A stretch of DNA of 64,000 nucleotides from Uliginosibacterium sp036017065 (GTDB lineage: Bacteria > Pseudomonadota > Gammaproteobacteria > Burkholderiales > Rhodocyclaceae): positions 930,001 through 994,000 of the forward strand of contig NZ_JAYXHR010000002.1 in NCBI RefSeq assembly GCF_036017065.1, in the 5' to 3' direction. Both the position numbers and the translations under genes were made by a program. Position 1 is the first letter of the stretch. Each line of letters starts with the position of its first letter. The notes below the pieces were generated by a model. The model did no database searches. It was given only the letters and a program-made list of their open reading frames with translations, and was not told where the DNA came from. This document shows positions 1-9,255 of the stretch, piece by piece.

Positions 1-1
1 C

Positions 2-1261
2 ATCGAGCAGATCCGCGCCAGCCTCGACCAGGAAATGATCTTCGTCGAGCTCGACATGCAAGGTCGCATCGAACGGGTGAATGCCAACTTCGAGAAGGAG
101 ATGCTGCACCGTGGCGACCAGCTTTCCGGCCGCAGCCTGCTGGACCTCATTCCCGAACACGTGCGCGGCTCGGACTTCCACCTGCGGGTGAAGCGCGCGC
201 TGGAACGCGGCGAGCACCTGGCCGGCGTCATCCGCCTGCTGCGGGGCGACGGCGAGGAAGCCTGGCTGCGCAGCATCCTGCAACCGGTGCTCAACAGTGC
301 CGGCAAGCTGCTGCGCTTCACGCTGTACGCCAGCGACCTCACCCGCACCATCGAGAATTCGCGCGAGCACGAGAACCTCATCCAGGCGCTGCAGCGCTCC
401 ATGGCCGTCATCGAGTTCAACCTCGATGGCGAGGTGCTGACCGCCAACGACCGCTTCCTCGACGGCATGGGCTACAGCCTGGCGCAGATCCAGGGCAAGC
501 ATCACCGCATGTTCTGCGAGCCGCAGGAATACAACTCGCCGCAATACGAGGCCTTCTGGGGCAAGCTGCGGCGCGGCGAGTTCGTCACCGACCGCTTCAA
601 GCGTGTCGACAGCCACGGCAAGGTGGTGTGGCTGGAGGCGTCCTACAACCCCATCATCGACGCGCACGACCGCCTGTACAAAGTGGTCAAGTTCGCCACC
701 GTGGTCACCGAGCAGGTGGAGCGCGAAGCCGCCGTCGCCACCGCCGCCAGCATCGCCTACGACACCTCGCGCGCCACCGACGCCAGCGCCAAGCAGGGCG
801 CCGCCGTGCTGCAGCAGACGGTGGACGTCATGCACGAACTGGCCCGCCACATGCAGGAGGCGGTGCAGGGCATCCAGGCGCTGGACCAGCAGTCGCAGGC
901 CATCGGCTCCATCGTCAGCGCCATCCGCGGCATCGCCGACCAGACCAACCTGCTGGCGCTCAACGCCGCCATCGAGGCCGCCCGCGCCGGCGAGCAGGGC
1001 CGTGGCTTCGCCGTGGTGGCCGACGAGGTGCGCCAGCTCGCCGCACGTACCAGCTCCGCGACCGAGGAAATCACCCAGGTGGTGCTGAAGAACCAGCAAC
1101 TCGCGGGGGACGCGGTGGCCACCATCGACCGCGGCAAGCAACAGACCGAACGCAGCCTCGAACTCTCCCGCCAGGCCAGCACCAAGATCGTCGAGATCCA
1201 GGACGGCGCCCAGCGCGTGGTGGATGCCGTGGGGCAGTTTGCCAACCAGTTGTCCACCTGA
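2..1261 (+). CDS. Soluble methyl-accepting chemotaxis protein, two PAS domains, BdlA-like (5' partial)
   Basis: Cytoplasmic chemoreceptor or biofilm-dispersion type signal transducer that would act through CheW/CheA. The reading frame is open from base 2, upstream of the first ATG at 35, so the true start lies outside the window. Two PAS domains (about residues 1-115 and 120-235 of the visible part; the second carries the LDGEVLTANDRFLDGMGY and YNPIIDAHDRLYKVVKFATVVTEQ-type core) precede a short MCP signalling domain with the conserved hairpin (GIADQTNLLALNAAIEAARAG, then GRGFAVVADEVRQLA). There is no transmembrane segment. The 2xPAS-MCP order and size (about 419 residues) match Pseudomonas BdlA. 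No C-terminal CheR pentapeptide is seen. It converges on the fructokinase gene. Confidence 0.9.
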   Translation: MEQIRASLDQEMIFVELDMQGRIERVNANFEKEMLHRGDQLSGRSLLDLIPEHVRGSDFHLRVKRALERGEHLAGVIRLLRGDGEEAWLRSILQPVLNSAGKLLRFTLYASDLTRTIENSREHENLIQALQRSMAVIEFNLDGEVLTANDRFLDGMGYSLAQIQGKHHRMFCEPQEYNSPQYEAFWGKLRRGEFVTDRFKRVDSHGKVVWLEASYNPIIDAHDRLYKVVKFATVVTEQVEREAAVATAASIAYDTSRATDASAKQGAAVLQQTVDVMHELARHMQEAVQGIQALDQQSQAIGSIVSAIRGIADQTNLLALNAAIEAARAGEQGRGFAVVADEVRQLAARTSSATEEITQVVLKNQQLAGDAVATIDRGKQQTERSLELSRQASTKIVEIQDGAQRVVDAVGQFANQLST

Positions 1262-1269
1262 GCGCAGCC

Positions 1270-1338
1270 CGCCTCGCGGTTTGCACGCGAGGCGCACCGC
1301 ATGACGAAGAAGGCCGCGCAATCACTTTGCGCGGCCTT
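1270..1338. terminator. Two stem-loops between convergent genes
   Basis: A hairpin with an 8-bp stem (GCCTCGCG/CGCGAGGC, about 1271-1293) is followed by a 12-bp perfect stem AAGGCCGCGCAA (1310-1321) pairing with 1327-1338. They lie between the convergent chemoreceptor and kinase genes, so a bidirectional terminator is the natural reading. There is no clear T-tract on either strand. Confidence 0.6.
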
Positions 1339-1398
1339 CGCATTCCGGCTCGTCCTTCTTCGCTTACGGTGTGCGTTCCGCGCGCGCCCTGCGCGGCA

Positions 1399-2364
1399 TC
1401 ACCCTTCGACGGCCGGGCGCTCCACAAGCCGCTGTGCCAGCACCATCGCGCCGCAGATGCCGGCATCGTCCCCCTGCGTCGGCGGCACGATGTAGTCGTC
1501 GATGCCGCCACTTCCCTTGCCCGTCAAAGCCGCCGACGCCACGTAGCCGTTCAGGCTGCGCTGCAACTCGCGACGCAGCCCCGCGAAGAACGCTGCCTCA
1601 CCCAGCGCCCCTGCCTTGCGCACACTGCCACCCAGGATGATCCGCCGCGGCGACAACGCGCACACGATGTTGCCGATCGCATACGCGGTGTAGCGCAACA
1701 AGTAGTCCCAGGCCGGGTCATCCGCCGCCAGCGCACTGGCCGCCTTGCCGGTACGCGCCTGCAAGGCCGGCCCCGAACACAGCCCTTCCCAGCAATCCCC
1801 ATGGAAAGGGCACACGCCCGCGAAGTCATCCCCCGCGATGCGCGGCACCCGCATGTGGCCCATCTCCGGATGCAGCAGCCCATGCACCAGCCGCCCGCCC
1901 ACCATCGCGCCACCACCGATGCCGGTGCCCATCGTCAGGTACACGAAGTCATCCAGCCCCTGCGCCGCACCCCACTGCCACTCCCCCAGCGCCGCGCCAT
2001 TCACGTCCGTGTCTATCGCCACCGGCACCTGCGGCAAGGCCCGCGCAAACGCCCCCAGCCAGTCCGTATCCCGCCAGCCCGGCTTGGGCGTGGAGGTGAT
2101 GGAACCGTAGCTGGGCGAAGCCGGGTCCAGGTCCAGCGGCCCGAAAGACGCGATGCCGATGGCCTGCAGCGGCTCGCGCGCATGCTGCGCGGCGAACCAC
2201 TCGGTGATGCGTGAGAGCACCTGCTGTGGCCCGGCATCGCTGGGTACTTCCAGGCGGTTGGCGGGCAGGCGCAGCTCGACTGGTGTGCGACCCACCGCAC
2301 AGATGCACTTGGTGCCGCCGACTTCGAGGGCGGCGATGCGCGGGCGTGTCTGATCTGGAGCCAT
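1399..2364 (-). CDS. ROK-family fructokinase
   Basis: Sugar kinase of the ROK family, 321 residues, probably ATP:D-fructose 6-phosphotransferase. The N-terminus has the phosphate loop (ALEVGGTKCICAVG), the centre has DTDVNGAALGE with the catalytic Asp, then the second ATP-binding segment (YLTMGTGIGGGAM) and the zinc-site region HPEMGHMRV...CPFHGDCWEGLCSGPAL. The CPFHGDCxEG form is typical of Bacillus-type fructokinases rather than glucokinases. The ATG at 2364 is chosen because GGAAAG lies a few bases upstream; the longer open frame to 2613 is uncharacteristic and would overlap the promoter of the next gene. No sugar transporter or hydrolase gene is adjacent, so the physiological sugar is not shown by context. 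Confidence 0.87.
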   Translation of the reverse strand: MAPDQTRPRIAALEVGGTKCICAVGRTPVELRLPANRLEVPSDAGPQQVLSRITEWFAAQHAREPLQAIGIASFGPLDLDPASPSYGSITSTPKPGWRDTDWLGAFARALPQVPVAIDTDVNGAALGEWQWGAAQGLDDFVYLTMGTGIGGGAMVGGRLVHGLLHPEMGHMRVPRIAGDDFAGVCPFHGDCWEGLCSGPALQARTGKAASALAADDPAWDYLLRYTAYAIGNIVCALSPRRIILGGSVRKAGALGEAAFFAGLRRELQRSLNGYVASAALTGKGSGGIDDYIVPPTQGDDAGICGAMVLAQRLVERPAVEG

Positions 2365-2516
2365 GTTCTTTCCGCTGGGGGATTGAGCGGGCAATCGTAG
2401 CGACAACGGCCTGGAACGGAACGAGCGTGGCTGCAACTTGTGACGTGGCTGGAAGGCCTGTGCGTCCGGCAATGCCGTACCTTCGCTCCGGAAAGCTGCT
2501 CTGTCGAATGCAAGTA

Positions 2517-2544
2517 TTGGAATAAAAACGGTTTTCCGTATAAA
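2517..2544 (+). promoter_or_regulatory. Sigma-70-like promoter giving a near-leaderless transcript
   Basis: TTGGAA (2517-2522), a 16-bp spacer and TATAAA (2539-2544) sit directly upstream of the ATG at 2554 in an AT-rich patch. Transcription would begin about 2551-2554, so the next gene may be translated from a leaderless mRNA. This agrees with the lack of any Shine-Dalgarno sequence. Confidence 0.5.
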
Positions 2545-2553
2545 TTGAAATTT

Positions 2554-3519
2554 ATGGAAGATGTACCGAAAAACCTCCCTTGGGTCGAACTGGGCGACAA
2601 CGCACGGCGGCAATACATCGATGCCATCACCGCGTTCGACGCCTGGCGCGAAGCCGTGAAAGCAGCGCTCGCCGTGCGCGGGGGGATGTACTGGAAAGCC
2701 GCTGGAAAGACGGATTACCTGATCAGGACCTCCGTCGCCAACGCACAGAAAAGCCTCGGGCCGCGTTCGGAAGAGACCGAGGCCATGTACGCCAGCTTCA
2801 TCAACCGCAAGCGCGGGGCGGAAGAGCGCGAAACCTCACTGCGCGCCGCCGTGCAGGAACACCAGCGCATGAACCGCGCGCTCCGCGTGGGACGCGTGCC
2901 GGCCATCGTGGTCGATGTGCTCAACGCAATCGACGCGGCCGGCCTGTCCGAGTACTTCACGGTGGTCGGCACGCATTCCCTGTACGCCTACGAAGCCGAG
3001 GCCGGTGTCAGGTTCCTCGATGCGGGGGCACTCGCCACGCAGGACATCGACCTGCTGTGGGACACGCGAAAGCGCATCCGCTTCGTCACGACCATGAAGC
3101 AACGTGGCGCATCGATGATCAACGTGCTGCGCAAGGTCGACCCCTCATTCACCATCGTCGAAGGCCAGACCTACACGGCGATGAACAAGAACGGCTTCGA
3201 GGTGGACATCATCCGTCGCGAGCAGGCGGAAGACGACGCTCACCCCATCCAGCTGACCGATGCCGCCGACGACTTCTGGGTCGTCCAGGCACGCAATGCC
3301 ACCGTGCTGCTGAATGCGCCGCCCTTCTCCAGCGTCGTCGTCTCCGCAACCGGCAGGATGGCGCGGATGAGCACCGTGTCCCCCGTTGTGTTTGCGAGCT
3401 TCAAGCACTGGCTTGCCGAGCAGGCCTCACGCGATCCGCTCAAGCGACCGCGGGACATCGCGCAGGCGAAGTTGGTTGAGCGACTGACGGAAGAGTACTT
3501 CCCGCACCTGGCCAGATAG
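2554..3519 (+). CDS. Nucleotidyltransferase-fold protein, GSU2403 family
   Basis: A 321-residue protein of the GSU2403/NTP_transf_8 type. Its central part contains FTVVGTHSLYAYEAEAG (the GT/GS-like turn of a nucleotidyltransferase fold), then ATQDIDLLWD with the paired acidic residues D-x-D, and later FEVDIIRRE with a third acidic position. The C-terminal region (PVVFASFKHWLAEQ, RPRDIAQAKLVERL) resembles the helical part of minimal nucleotidyltransferases. The substrate is unknown; the family is annotated but functionally uncharacterised. The start at 2554 has no Shine-Dalgarno but follows a good promoter very closely. The gene stands alone between a housekeeping kinase and a lower-GC unit, which suggests accessory or defence-type content, but nothing in the protein proves that. 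Confidence 0.75.
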   Translation: MEDVPKNLPWVELGDNARRQYIDAITAFDAWREAVKAALAVRGGMYWKAAGKTDYLIRTSVANAQKSLGPRSEETEAMYASFINRKRGAEERETSLRAAVQEHQRMNRALRVGRVPAIVVDVLNAIDAAGLSEYFTVVGTHSLYAYEAEAGVRFLDAGALATQDIDLLWDTRKRIRFVTTMKQRGASMINVLRKVDPSFTIVEGQTYTAMNKNGFEVDIIRREQAEDDAHPIQLTDAADDFWVVQARNATVLLNAPPFSSVVVSATGRMARMSTVSPVVFASFKHWLAEQASRDPLKRPRDIAQAKLVERLTEEYFPHLAR

Positions 3520-3659
3520 CGCTGCGCCGATGACGCCGTCCTATAGCTCTGCAGTTGCTCGTTTCGTGAGAGGTTGCCGTCCTTGGCGAAAAATGAAAAC
3601 TTGTCCCCTTCTCGGTTACAAGGTTGTTCTCGAATGTGGTCCACTACACGGCCGCGTCG

Positions 3660-3688
3660 TTGCGTAGCTTTTCTGGCCGTGCTGTTAT
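3660..3688 (+). promoter_or_regulatory. Candidate promoter of the proteasome-like operon
   Basis: TTGCGT (3660-3665), a 17-bp spacer and TGTTAT (3683-3688) would start a transcript near 3695, giving about 55 bases of leader before the preferred GTG at 3751. The rest of 3520-3726 shows no gene. Only the two hexamers and their spacing support this. Confidence 0.35.
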
Positions 3689-3741
3689 GGGAGCGGCAGT
3701 GTGTATGGCGTTAGCGGTAGCAACGGATGGCTCTGCCAACT

Positions 3742-3753
3742 GGAGGCATAGTG
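3742..3753 (+). promoter_or_regulatory. Ribosome binding site that decides a GTG start
   Basis: GGAGG at 3742-3746 lies 4 bases before GTG at 3751-3753. The upstream in-frame ATG at 3727 has no recognisable Shine-Dalgarno. Starting at GTG gives a protein beginning Met-Thr-Ser-Glu, so removal of Met would expose a threonine exactly where proteasome-fold hydrolases need Thr1. Confidence 0.7.
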
Positions 3754-5019
3754 ACTAGCGAAGTTCTTATCCTAAACAAGCGCGCTGTGGTAATTGGCGC
3801 GGATAGTGCTGTCACCACTTCAGGTGGCGATCACCCGCGATACTCTAAATCGGCGAACAAAATCTTCGAGCTCACCAAGAATGGCTCCGTAGCGGCGGCT
3901 ATATATGGAAGCGCTCTAATTGATATGGTTCCATGGGAGTTAGTTATAAAGCTCTTCCGGTCTCAGCTTGGAGCGGTTTCGTTCGGAAGAATAAATGAAT
4001 ACGGATCGGTTTTAATTTCATTCTTGAATGCCAATGAGAAGCTGTTTCCCAAAGCACTGAGAAACGAATGGGTTGAGCAGCAATTTGATTTGGCACTTAA
4101 GAATATTTTTATAGAAGTGAAGCGAGCGAATCCTACCTTCTTTGATCAGGACACTCTGCAGGACGAGCGTGCCGCCACCTGGAAGGTTGAGGCCCAGCGC
4201 TTGCGTCAGCTTTTTCTCGACGAGGGCGTTGCGCAGCCCCTTACGCAGAACGCACTAGATGAGCTTCTTCAAAATTCTATCCCTTGGGTCGCCCGTGCTC
4301 AATCACAGATTGATGCCGTTGGATTTCTAGGCGGAATCGATGCCACGGATTTGGCGGAGCTGGGCCATCGAATGCGTTACTCTTATCCCGAATTGGTCCT
4401 TCAAAGCACTGGCCTGGTTGTTGCGGGGTATGGTGAAGAGCAAATTTTCCCGGCTTACGAGCAAGTGGATATATTTGGGCACATCGGCGATGAACTCTAT
4501 TTCAAGAGTGCTGGGAACTATGAAGTTACCCATACTGGCATCGCAATGATTAAGCCATTGGCGCAGACGTCTATGATTGACATGTTTACAGATGGATTTG
4601 GCAGGTCGTTGGAGCAGATCATAGAAATACAAAGCAACAAAGCTCTCGCCAGTGCCTTTGATAAGCTCGAACAAGAGGGTGTTCGGGTTGCTCCCGATAC
4701 ATCAGAAAAGATCAGAGCTGCATGCCACAAAGAATTTATGATTGAATGGAAGAGGGCTAATTGGAAACAAAATTTCAACCCTTTGATTGATGTGTTACAA
4801 ACACTGAACGTGCAGGAAATGGCGCATCTGGCTGAGTCTCTCCTAAACTTAGAGTCGCTTAAGGAGCGTGTCACATCTGCCTCCGAGTCTGTTGGTGGTC
4901 CAATTGACGTCGCGGCGATTACAAAAAGCGAAGGCTTGGTGTGGATAAAAAGAAAGCACTATTTTGATGCGGGGCTGAATGTGCGATACATGGCGCGCTT
5001 GCAGCGCTCTCTAAACTAA
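3751..5019 (+). CDS. Proteasome-fold Ntn hydrolase (uncharacterised, isolated from known proteasome operons)
   Basis: A 422-residue protein with hallmarks of the 20S-proteasome/HslV/Anbu fold. Counting Thr after the initiator Met as 1, the opening reads T1-SEVLILNKRAVVIGA-D17-S, matching proteasome beta spacing of Thr1 and Asp17. NKIFEL has Lys36 where the Lys33 of beta subunits is expected. The glycine turn follows (VAAAIYGSALID). A helical insertion occupies about residues 75-205. The second half of the fold is visible as LVVAGYGEEQIFPAYEQVDIFG (compare the AGYDxxxGPxLYxVDxxG strand pair) and, near the C-terminus, SVGGPIDVAAITKSEGLVWI (compare SGGxVDVxxITxDG). Ser/Asp helpers of the D166-xx-S169 motif look replaced (SESV). 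Base composition is clearly poorer in GC than neighbours. It is probably a peptidase or self-compartment, but no activity is shown. It could be an inactive structural relative. Confidence 0.7.
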   Translation: MTSEVLILNKRAVVIGADSAVTTSGGDHPRYSKSANKIFELTKNGSVAAAIYGSALIDMVPWELVIKLFRSQLGAVSFGRINEYGSVLISFLNANEKLFPKALRNEWVEQQFDLALKNIFIEVKRANPTFFDQDTLQDERAATWKVEAQRLRQLFLDEGVAQPLTQNALDELLQNSIPWVARAQSQIDAVGFLGGIDATDLAELGHRMRYSYPELVLQSTGLVVAGYGEEQIFPAYEQVDIFGHIGDELYFKSAGNYEVTHTGIAMIKPLAQTSMIDMFTDGFGRSLEQIIEIQSNKALASAFDKLEQEGVRVAPDTSEKIRAACHKEFMIEWKRANWKQNFNPLIDVLQTLNVQEMAHLAESLLNLESLKERVTSASESVGGPIDVAAITKSEGLVWIKRKHYFDAGLNVRYMARLQRSLN

Positions 5020-5039
5020 TCAAGTAAAGAGGCTGTGCT

Positions 5040-5231
5040 TTGGAAAAAATTGAAATACTGCTTTCGATTGCGTCGAGTGGGTCCGACTCTATATTCGATA
5101 CTGCAGAAGTCGGCTCCGAGAGTAGTCGCGACCAGATTTATGCTGGGTTCGCACATGATGAAAAGGAGAAGGGCTCCCAAGCTTCCTGCAGCCCGCTGGT
5201 GCGTTGGGTGCAAGAGAATGCCAAGCGTTGA
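5040..5231 (+). CDS. Small 63-residue protein co-transcribed with the proteasome-like gene
   Basis: The frame starts at TTG 5040, preceded by AAAGAGG (5026-5032) with a 7-base spacer, and begins 20 bases after the stop of the proteasome-fold gene, so the two form an operon. The product begins MEKIEILLSIASSGSDSIFD and ends PLVRWVQENAKR. It is acidic in the middle and has no membrane segment or recognised domain. An overlapping frame from GTG 5035 would give a basic, cysteine/arginine-rich product and looks less protein-like. A partner, substrate-tag or regulatory role for the neighbouring hydrolase is possible but only inferred from position. I do not recognise the family. Confidence 0.5.
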   Translation: MEKIEILLSIASSGSDSIFDTAEVGSESSRDQIYAGFAHDEKEKGSQASCSPLVRWVQENAKR

Positions 5232-5283
5232 TTCTCGGTACTACCAATAAACACTCAGCTTTTGGAAACTCGCTAGATAATAA

Positions 5284-7380
<2,097 letters not shown>

Positions 7381-7556
7381 GGTGGTCAATGGTGGCTTTG
7401 CGGGGGCGCAGGGTGTCTGGCGAAGGTTGTACCACGACGGTGATGCCGTTGCCGCGGCGCATGCAGCGGGTTGCCCGCAGGCGTTTGCGCGGCATGCATA
7501 CAGGGGCATGATCCGCCGCGTCGGTGCATGTTTCCGGGCCACGCCGGAGCACACCC

Positions 7557-7760
7557 ATGGATGTCGTCTTGTTGCTGCTCGCTGCATGTGCCATTCCGCC
7601 GGGATTCAACATCCGGGCCTGCGTGCTGATCCACCGGGATGACCTGTCGGAGAGGTCGCAGAAGCTGTTCCAGCTTCTGCTCGTGTGGCTGGTGCCCTTG
7701 TTCGGCGCAATCATCGTCCTGTGGGTGCATCGGGCAGACGAAGAGCCGTCCGGTACGTAG
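7557..7760 (+). CDS. Small membrane protein, PLDc_N-like
   Basis: A 67-residue protein with two hydrophobic segments (MDVVLLLLAACAIPPG and FQLLLVWLVPLFGAIIVLWV) separated by a short charged loop, ending in HRADEEPSGT. The pattern LLxxWLxPxxGxxxVLxxHR resembles the membrane-anchoring N-terminal module of phospholipase-D-nuclease-like proteins found alone in many proteobacteria. GGAG at 7546-7549 with a 7-base spacer supports the ATG. It is divergent from the helicase. Function is unknown. Confidence 0.6.
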   Translation: MDVVLLLLAACAIPPGFNIRACVLIHRDDLSERSQKLFQLLLVWLVPLFGAIIVLWVHRADEEPSGT

Positions 7761-7870
7761 CCGGAGGACAAGGATGCGGGAGAGGATTTCGGCTCGTCGG
7801 CATCCGCGCTTCGATCGGTCCGCGGAGCCATTGACGGGGACTGACTGGTCCTGTGACCAGCGCGTGGGCG

Positions 7871-7969
7871 GTAGGTTGGGTTGACGCGAAGCGAAGCCCA
7901 ACACTCAGTCGATGTAGCCAGCGGATGCCATCGTTCTGTTGGGCTTCGCGTAGCTCAACCCAACCTACC
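7871..7969. repeat. Intergenic inverted repeat (GTAGGTTGGG family)
   Basis: A long imperfect inverted repeat: the left arm begins GTAGGTTGGGTTGACGCGAA (7871) and the right arm ends in its reverse complement CTCAACCCAACCTAC (about 7955-7969), with GCGAAGCCCAACA/TGTTGGGCTTCGC as the inner pair and about 34 bases between the arms. It fills most of the gene-free stretch 7761-8041. The same kind of element is known as a dispersed, MITE- or REP-like repeat in gammaproteobacteria. It encodes nothing. Confidence 0.75.
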
Positions 7970-8041
7970 CCTTCATGTAGGTGTGTCGCCCAAGCGAACA
8001 GGGATGCCGGAGCGCATCGGCGTTCGACATACAGTGACTAG

Positions 8042-9199
8042 CTACCAGACGATCTCATACCCCGCACTGCGTCCGCGCCCGTCGAGTGGCTGCAGGCAGC
8101 CCTTGTCCACCAGATCGCTCAGCTCGCGGAATGCCGTGGCGCGGCTGCTGCGGGTGAGGCTGACGTACTTGCGGGTGGTGATGCCGCCCTCGAAGCGGTC
8201 CGGGCCGGCATCGAGCAGGCGGTTGAGCACTTTGCGCTGGCGCTCGTTCAGCGGCACCTGGGCGTGACGCAGCCAGAAGCGTGCTTTCGCCAGCGTCCGG
8301 GCGATGGTCTGGCCGGCGGCGTCGGCGGCCAGTTGCAGTTGCTGCAGGAACCACACCAGCCAGTCGGTGACGTCCAGCCCGCCACGCTGCGTGCGTTCCA
8401 GCATGGTGTAGTAGGCCTCGCGCTCGCGCAGCAGTTGCGCGCTGAGGCTGAACAGGCGCATCGGTTGCTGCTCGTCCTGCGCGATGGCCATATCGGTGAT
8501 GGCGCGCGTGAGGCGGCCGTTGCCGTCCTCGAAGGGGTGGAGCGTGACGAACCACAGGTGTGCCAGCCCGGCGCGCACCAGGCCGTCCATGTAAGGCGCG
8601 GCGGCGAACCATGCGAGGAAGTTGTCCAGCTGCGCGTCCAGGCCTTCGCGGGGCGGGGCGGTGAAGTGGGTGCGCTCGCGGCCCGCGCCGCCGGAGATGA
8701 CCTGCATCGGTGCGTCGCCCCGCAGCTCAGCCGTGCGGATGCGCTGCAGGCCGGAGTAGCCGGACGGGAACAGCGCGGCCTGCCAGCCGTACAGGCGCTC
8801 AGGTGTGAGGGGCGCAGCGTAGTGGCGTGTTGCGTCCAGCAGGAGCTGCGTCAGCCCTTCCACGCTGCGATCCGGCACCGGCAGGCCGGCATGCGGCAGG
8901 CCGAGGTGCCGTGCGACGGAGGAGCGCACCGCATCCACCGGCAGGCGCTCGCCTTCGATGGCGCTGGTGGTGACGCTGTCCTCGATGAGGATGTCGGCCA
9001 TGGCTTCGGCCGACAGCGTGCCGTCGAGTACCGCCGTCATGCCGAGCACCCGACTCTGCGCCTGGCGAGCAGCGGCCAGTGCGGGCGCAACCACGTCCTC
9101 GCGCCAGGTCAGCGCGGGCCAGCCGGCGTGTTGCCAGAGCCAGTCGGGAGAGGGAGAGACTTGGTTAGGAGCATCACTGCTCCTGTGAGGCGTTTGCAT
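8042..9199 (-). CDS. Fic family protein with N-terminal inhibitory helix and C-terminal winged helix
   Basis: A 385-residue Fic (AMP-transferase) protein. The catalytic loop HPFEDGNGRL (221-230) is fully canonical. The inhibitory motif [S/T]xxxE[G/N] occurs N-terminally as T78-SAI-E82-G83, making it a class II, self-inhibited Fic. A DUF4172-type N-terminal domain (PDWLWQHAGWPALTW) opens the protein and a winged-helix segment closes it (GGITTRKYVSLTRSSRATAFRELSDLVDKGCLQ). That domain, together with three 12-bp repeats over its own promoter, suggests autoregulation. The protein target of AMPylation is not predictable. No separate FicA-type antitoxin gene is adjacent, as expected for class II. 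There is no obvious Shine-Dalgarno. Confidence 0.92.
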   Translation of the reverse strand: MQTPHRSSDAPNQVSPSPDWLWQHAGWPALTWREDVVAPALAAARQAQSRVLGMTAVLDGTLSAEAMADILIEDSVTTSAIEGERLPVDAVRSSVARHLGLPHAGLPVPDRSVEGLTQLLLDATRHYAAPLTPERLYGWQAALFPSGYSGLQRIRTAELRGDAPMQVISGGAGRERTHFTAPPREGLDAQLDNFLAWFAAAPYMDGLVRAGLAHLWFVTLHPFEDGNGRLTRAITDMAIAQDEQQPMRLFSLSAQLLREREAYYTMLERTQRGGLDVTDWLVWFLQQLQLAADAAGQTIARTLAKARFWLRHAQVPLNERQRKVLNRLLDAGPDRFEGGITTRKYVSLTRSSRATAFRELSDLVDKGCLQPLDGRGRSAGYEIVW

Positions 9200-9202
9200 G
9201 GG

Positions 9203-9255
9203 ATAATCGCTTCAGAATGTGAAGCGATTATGGTCGATAATCGCTTCAGCCTCAA
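9203..9255 (-). promoter_or_regulatory. Promoter and three-copy operator of the Fic gene
   Basis: On the minus strand TTGAGG (9255-9250), a 17-bp spacer and CATAAT (9232-9227) form a strong sigma-70 promoter. The 12-mer ATAATCGCTTCA occurs three times: 9203-9214, inverted at 9220-9231, and again at 9237-9248. The copies cover the spacer, the -10 and the start region, ending 3 bases from the Fic ATG. This is an arrangement for repression by a DNA-binding protein. Confidence 0.72.

Noticed and set aside
3520..3726. Remnant of a transposase or REP-associated gene in the gap before the proteasome-like gene
   Set aside because: The phrase GGGGACAAGTTTTC on the minus strand is suggestive, but no protein motif or inverted terminal repeat supports it.
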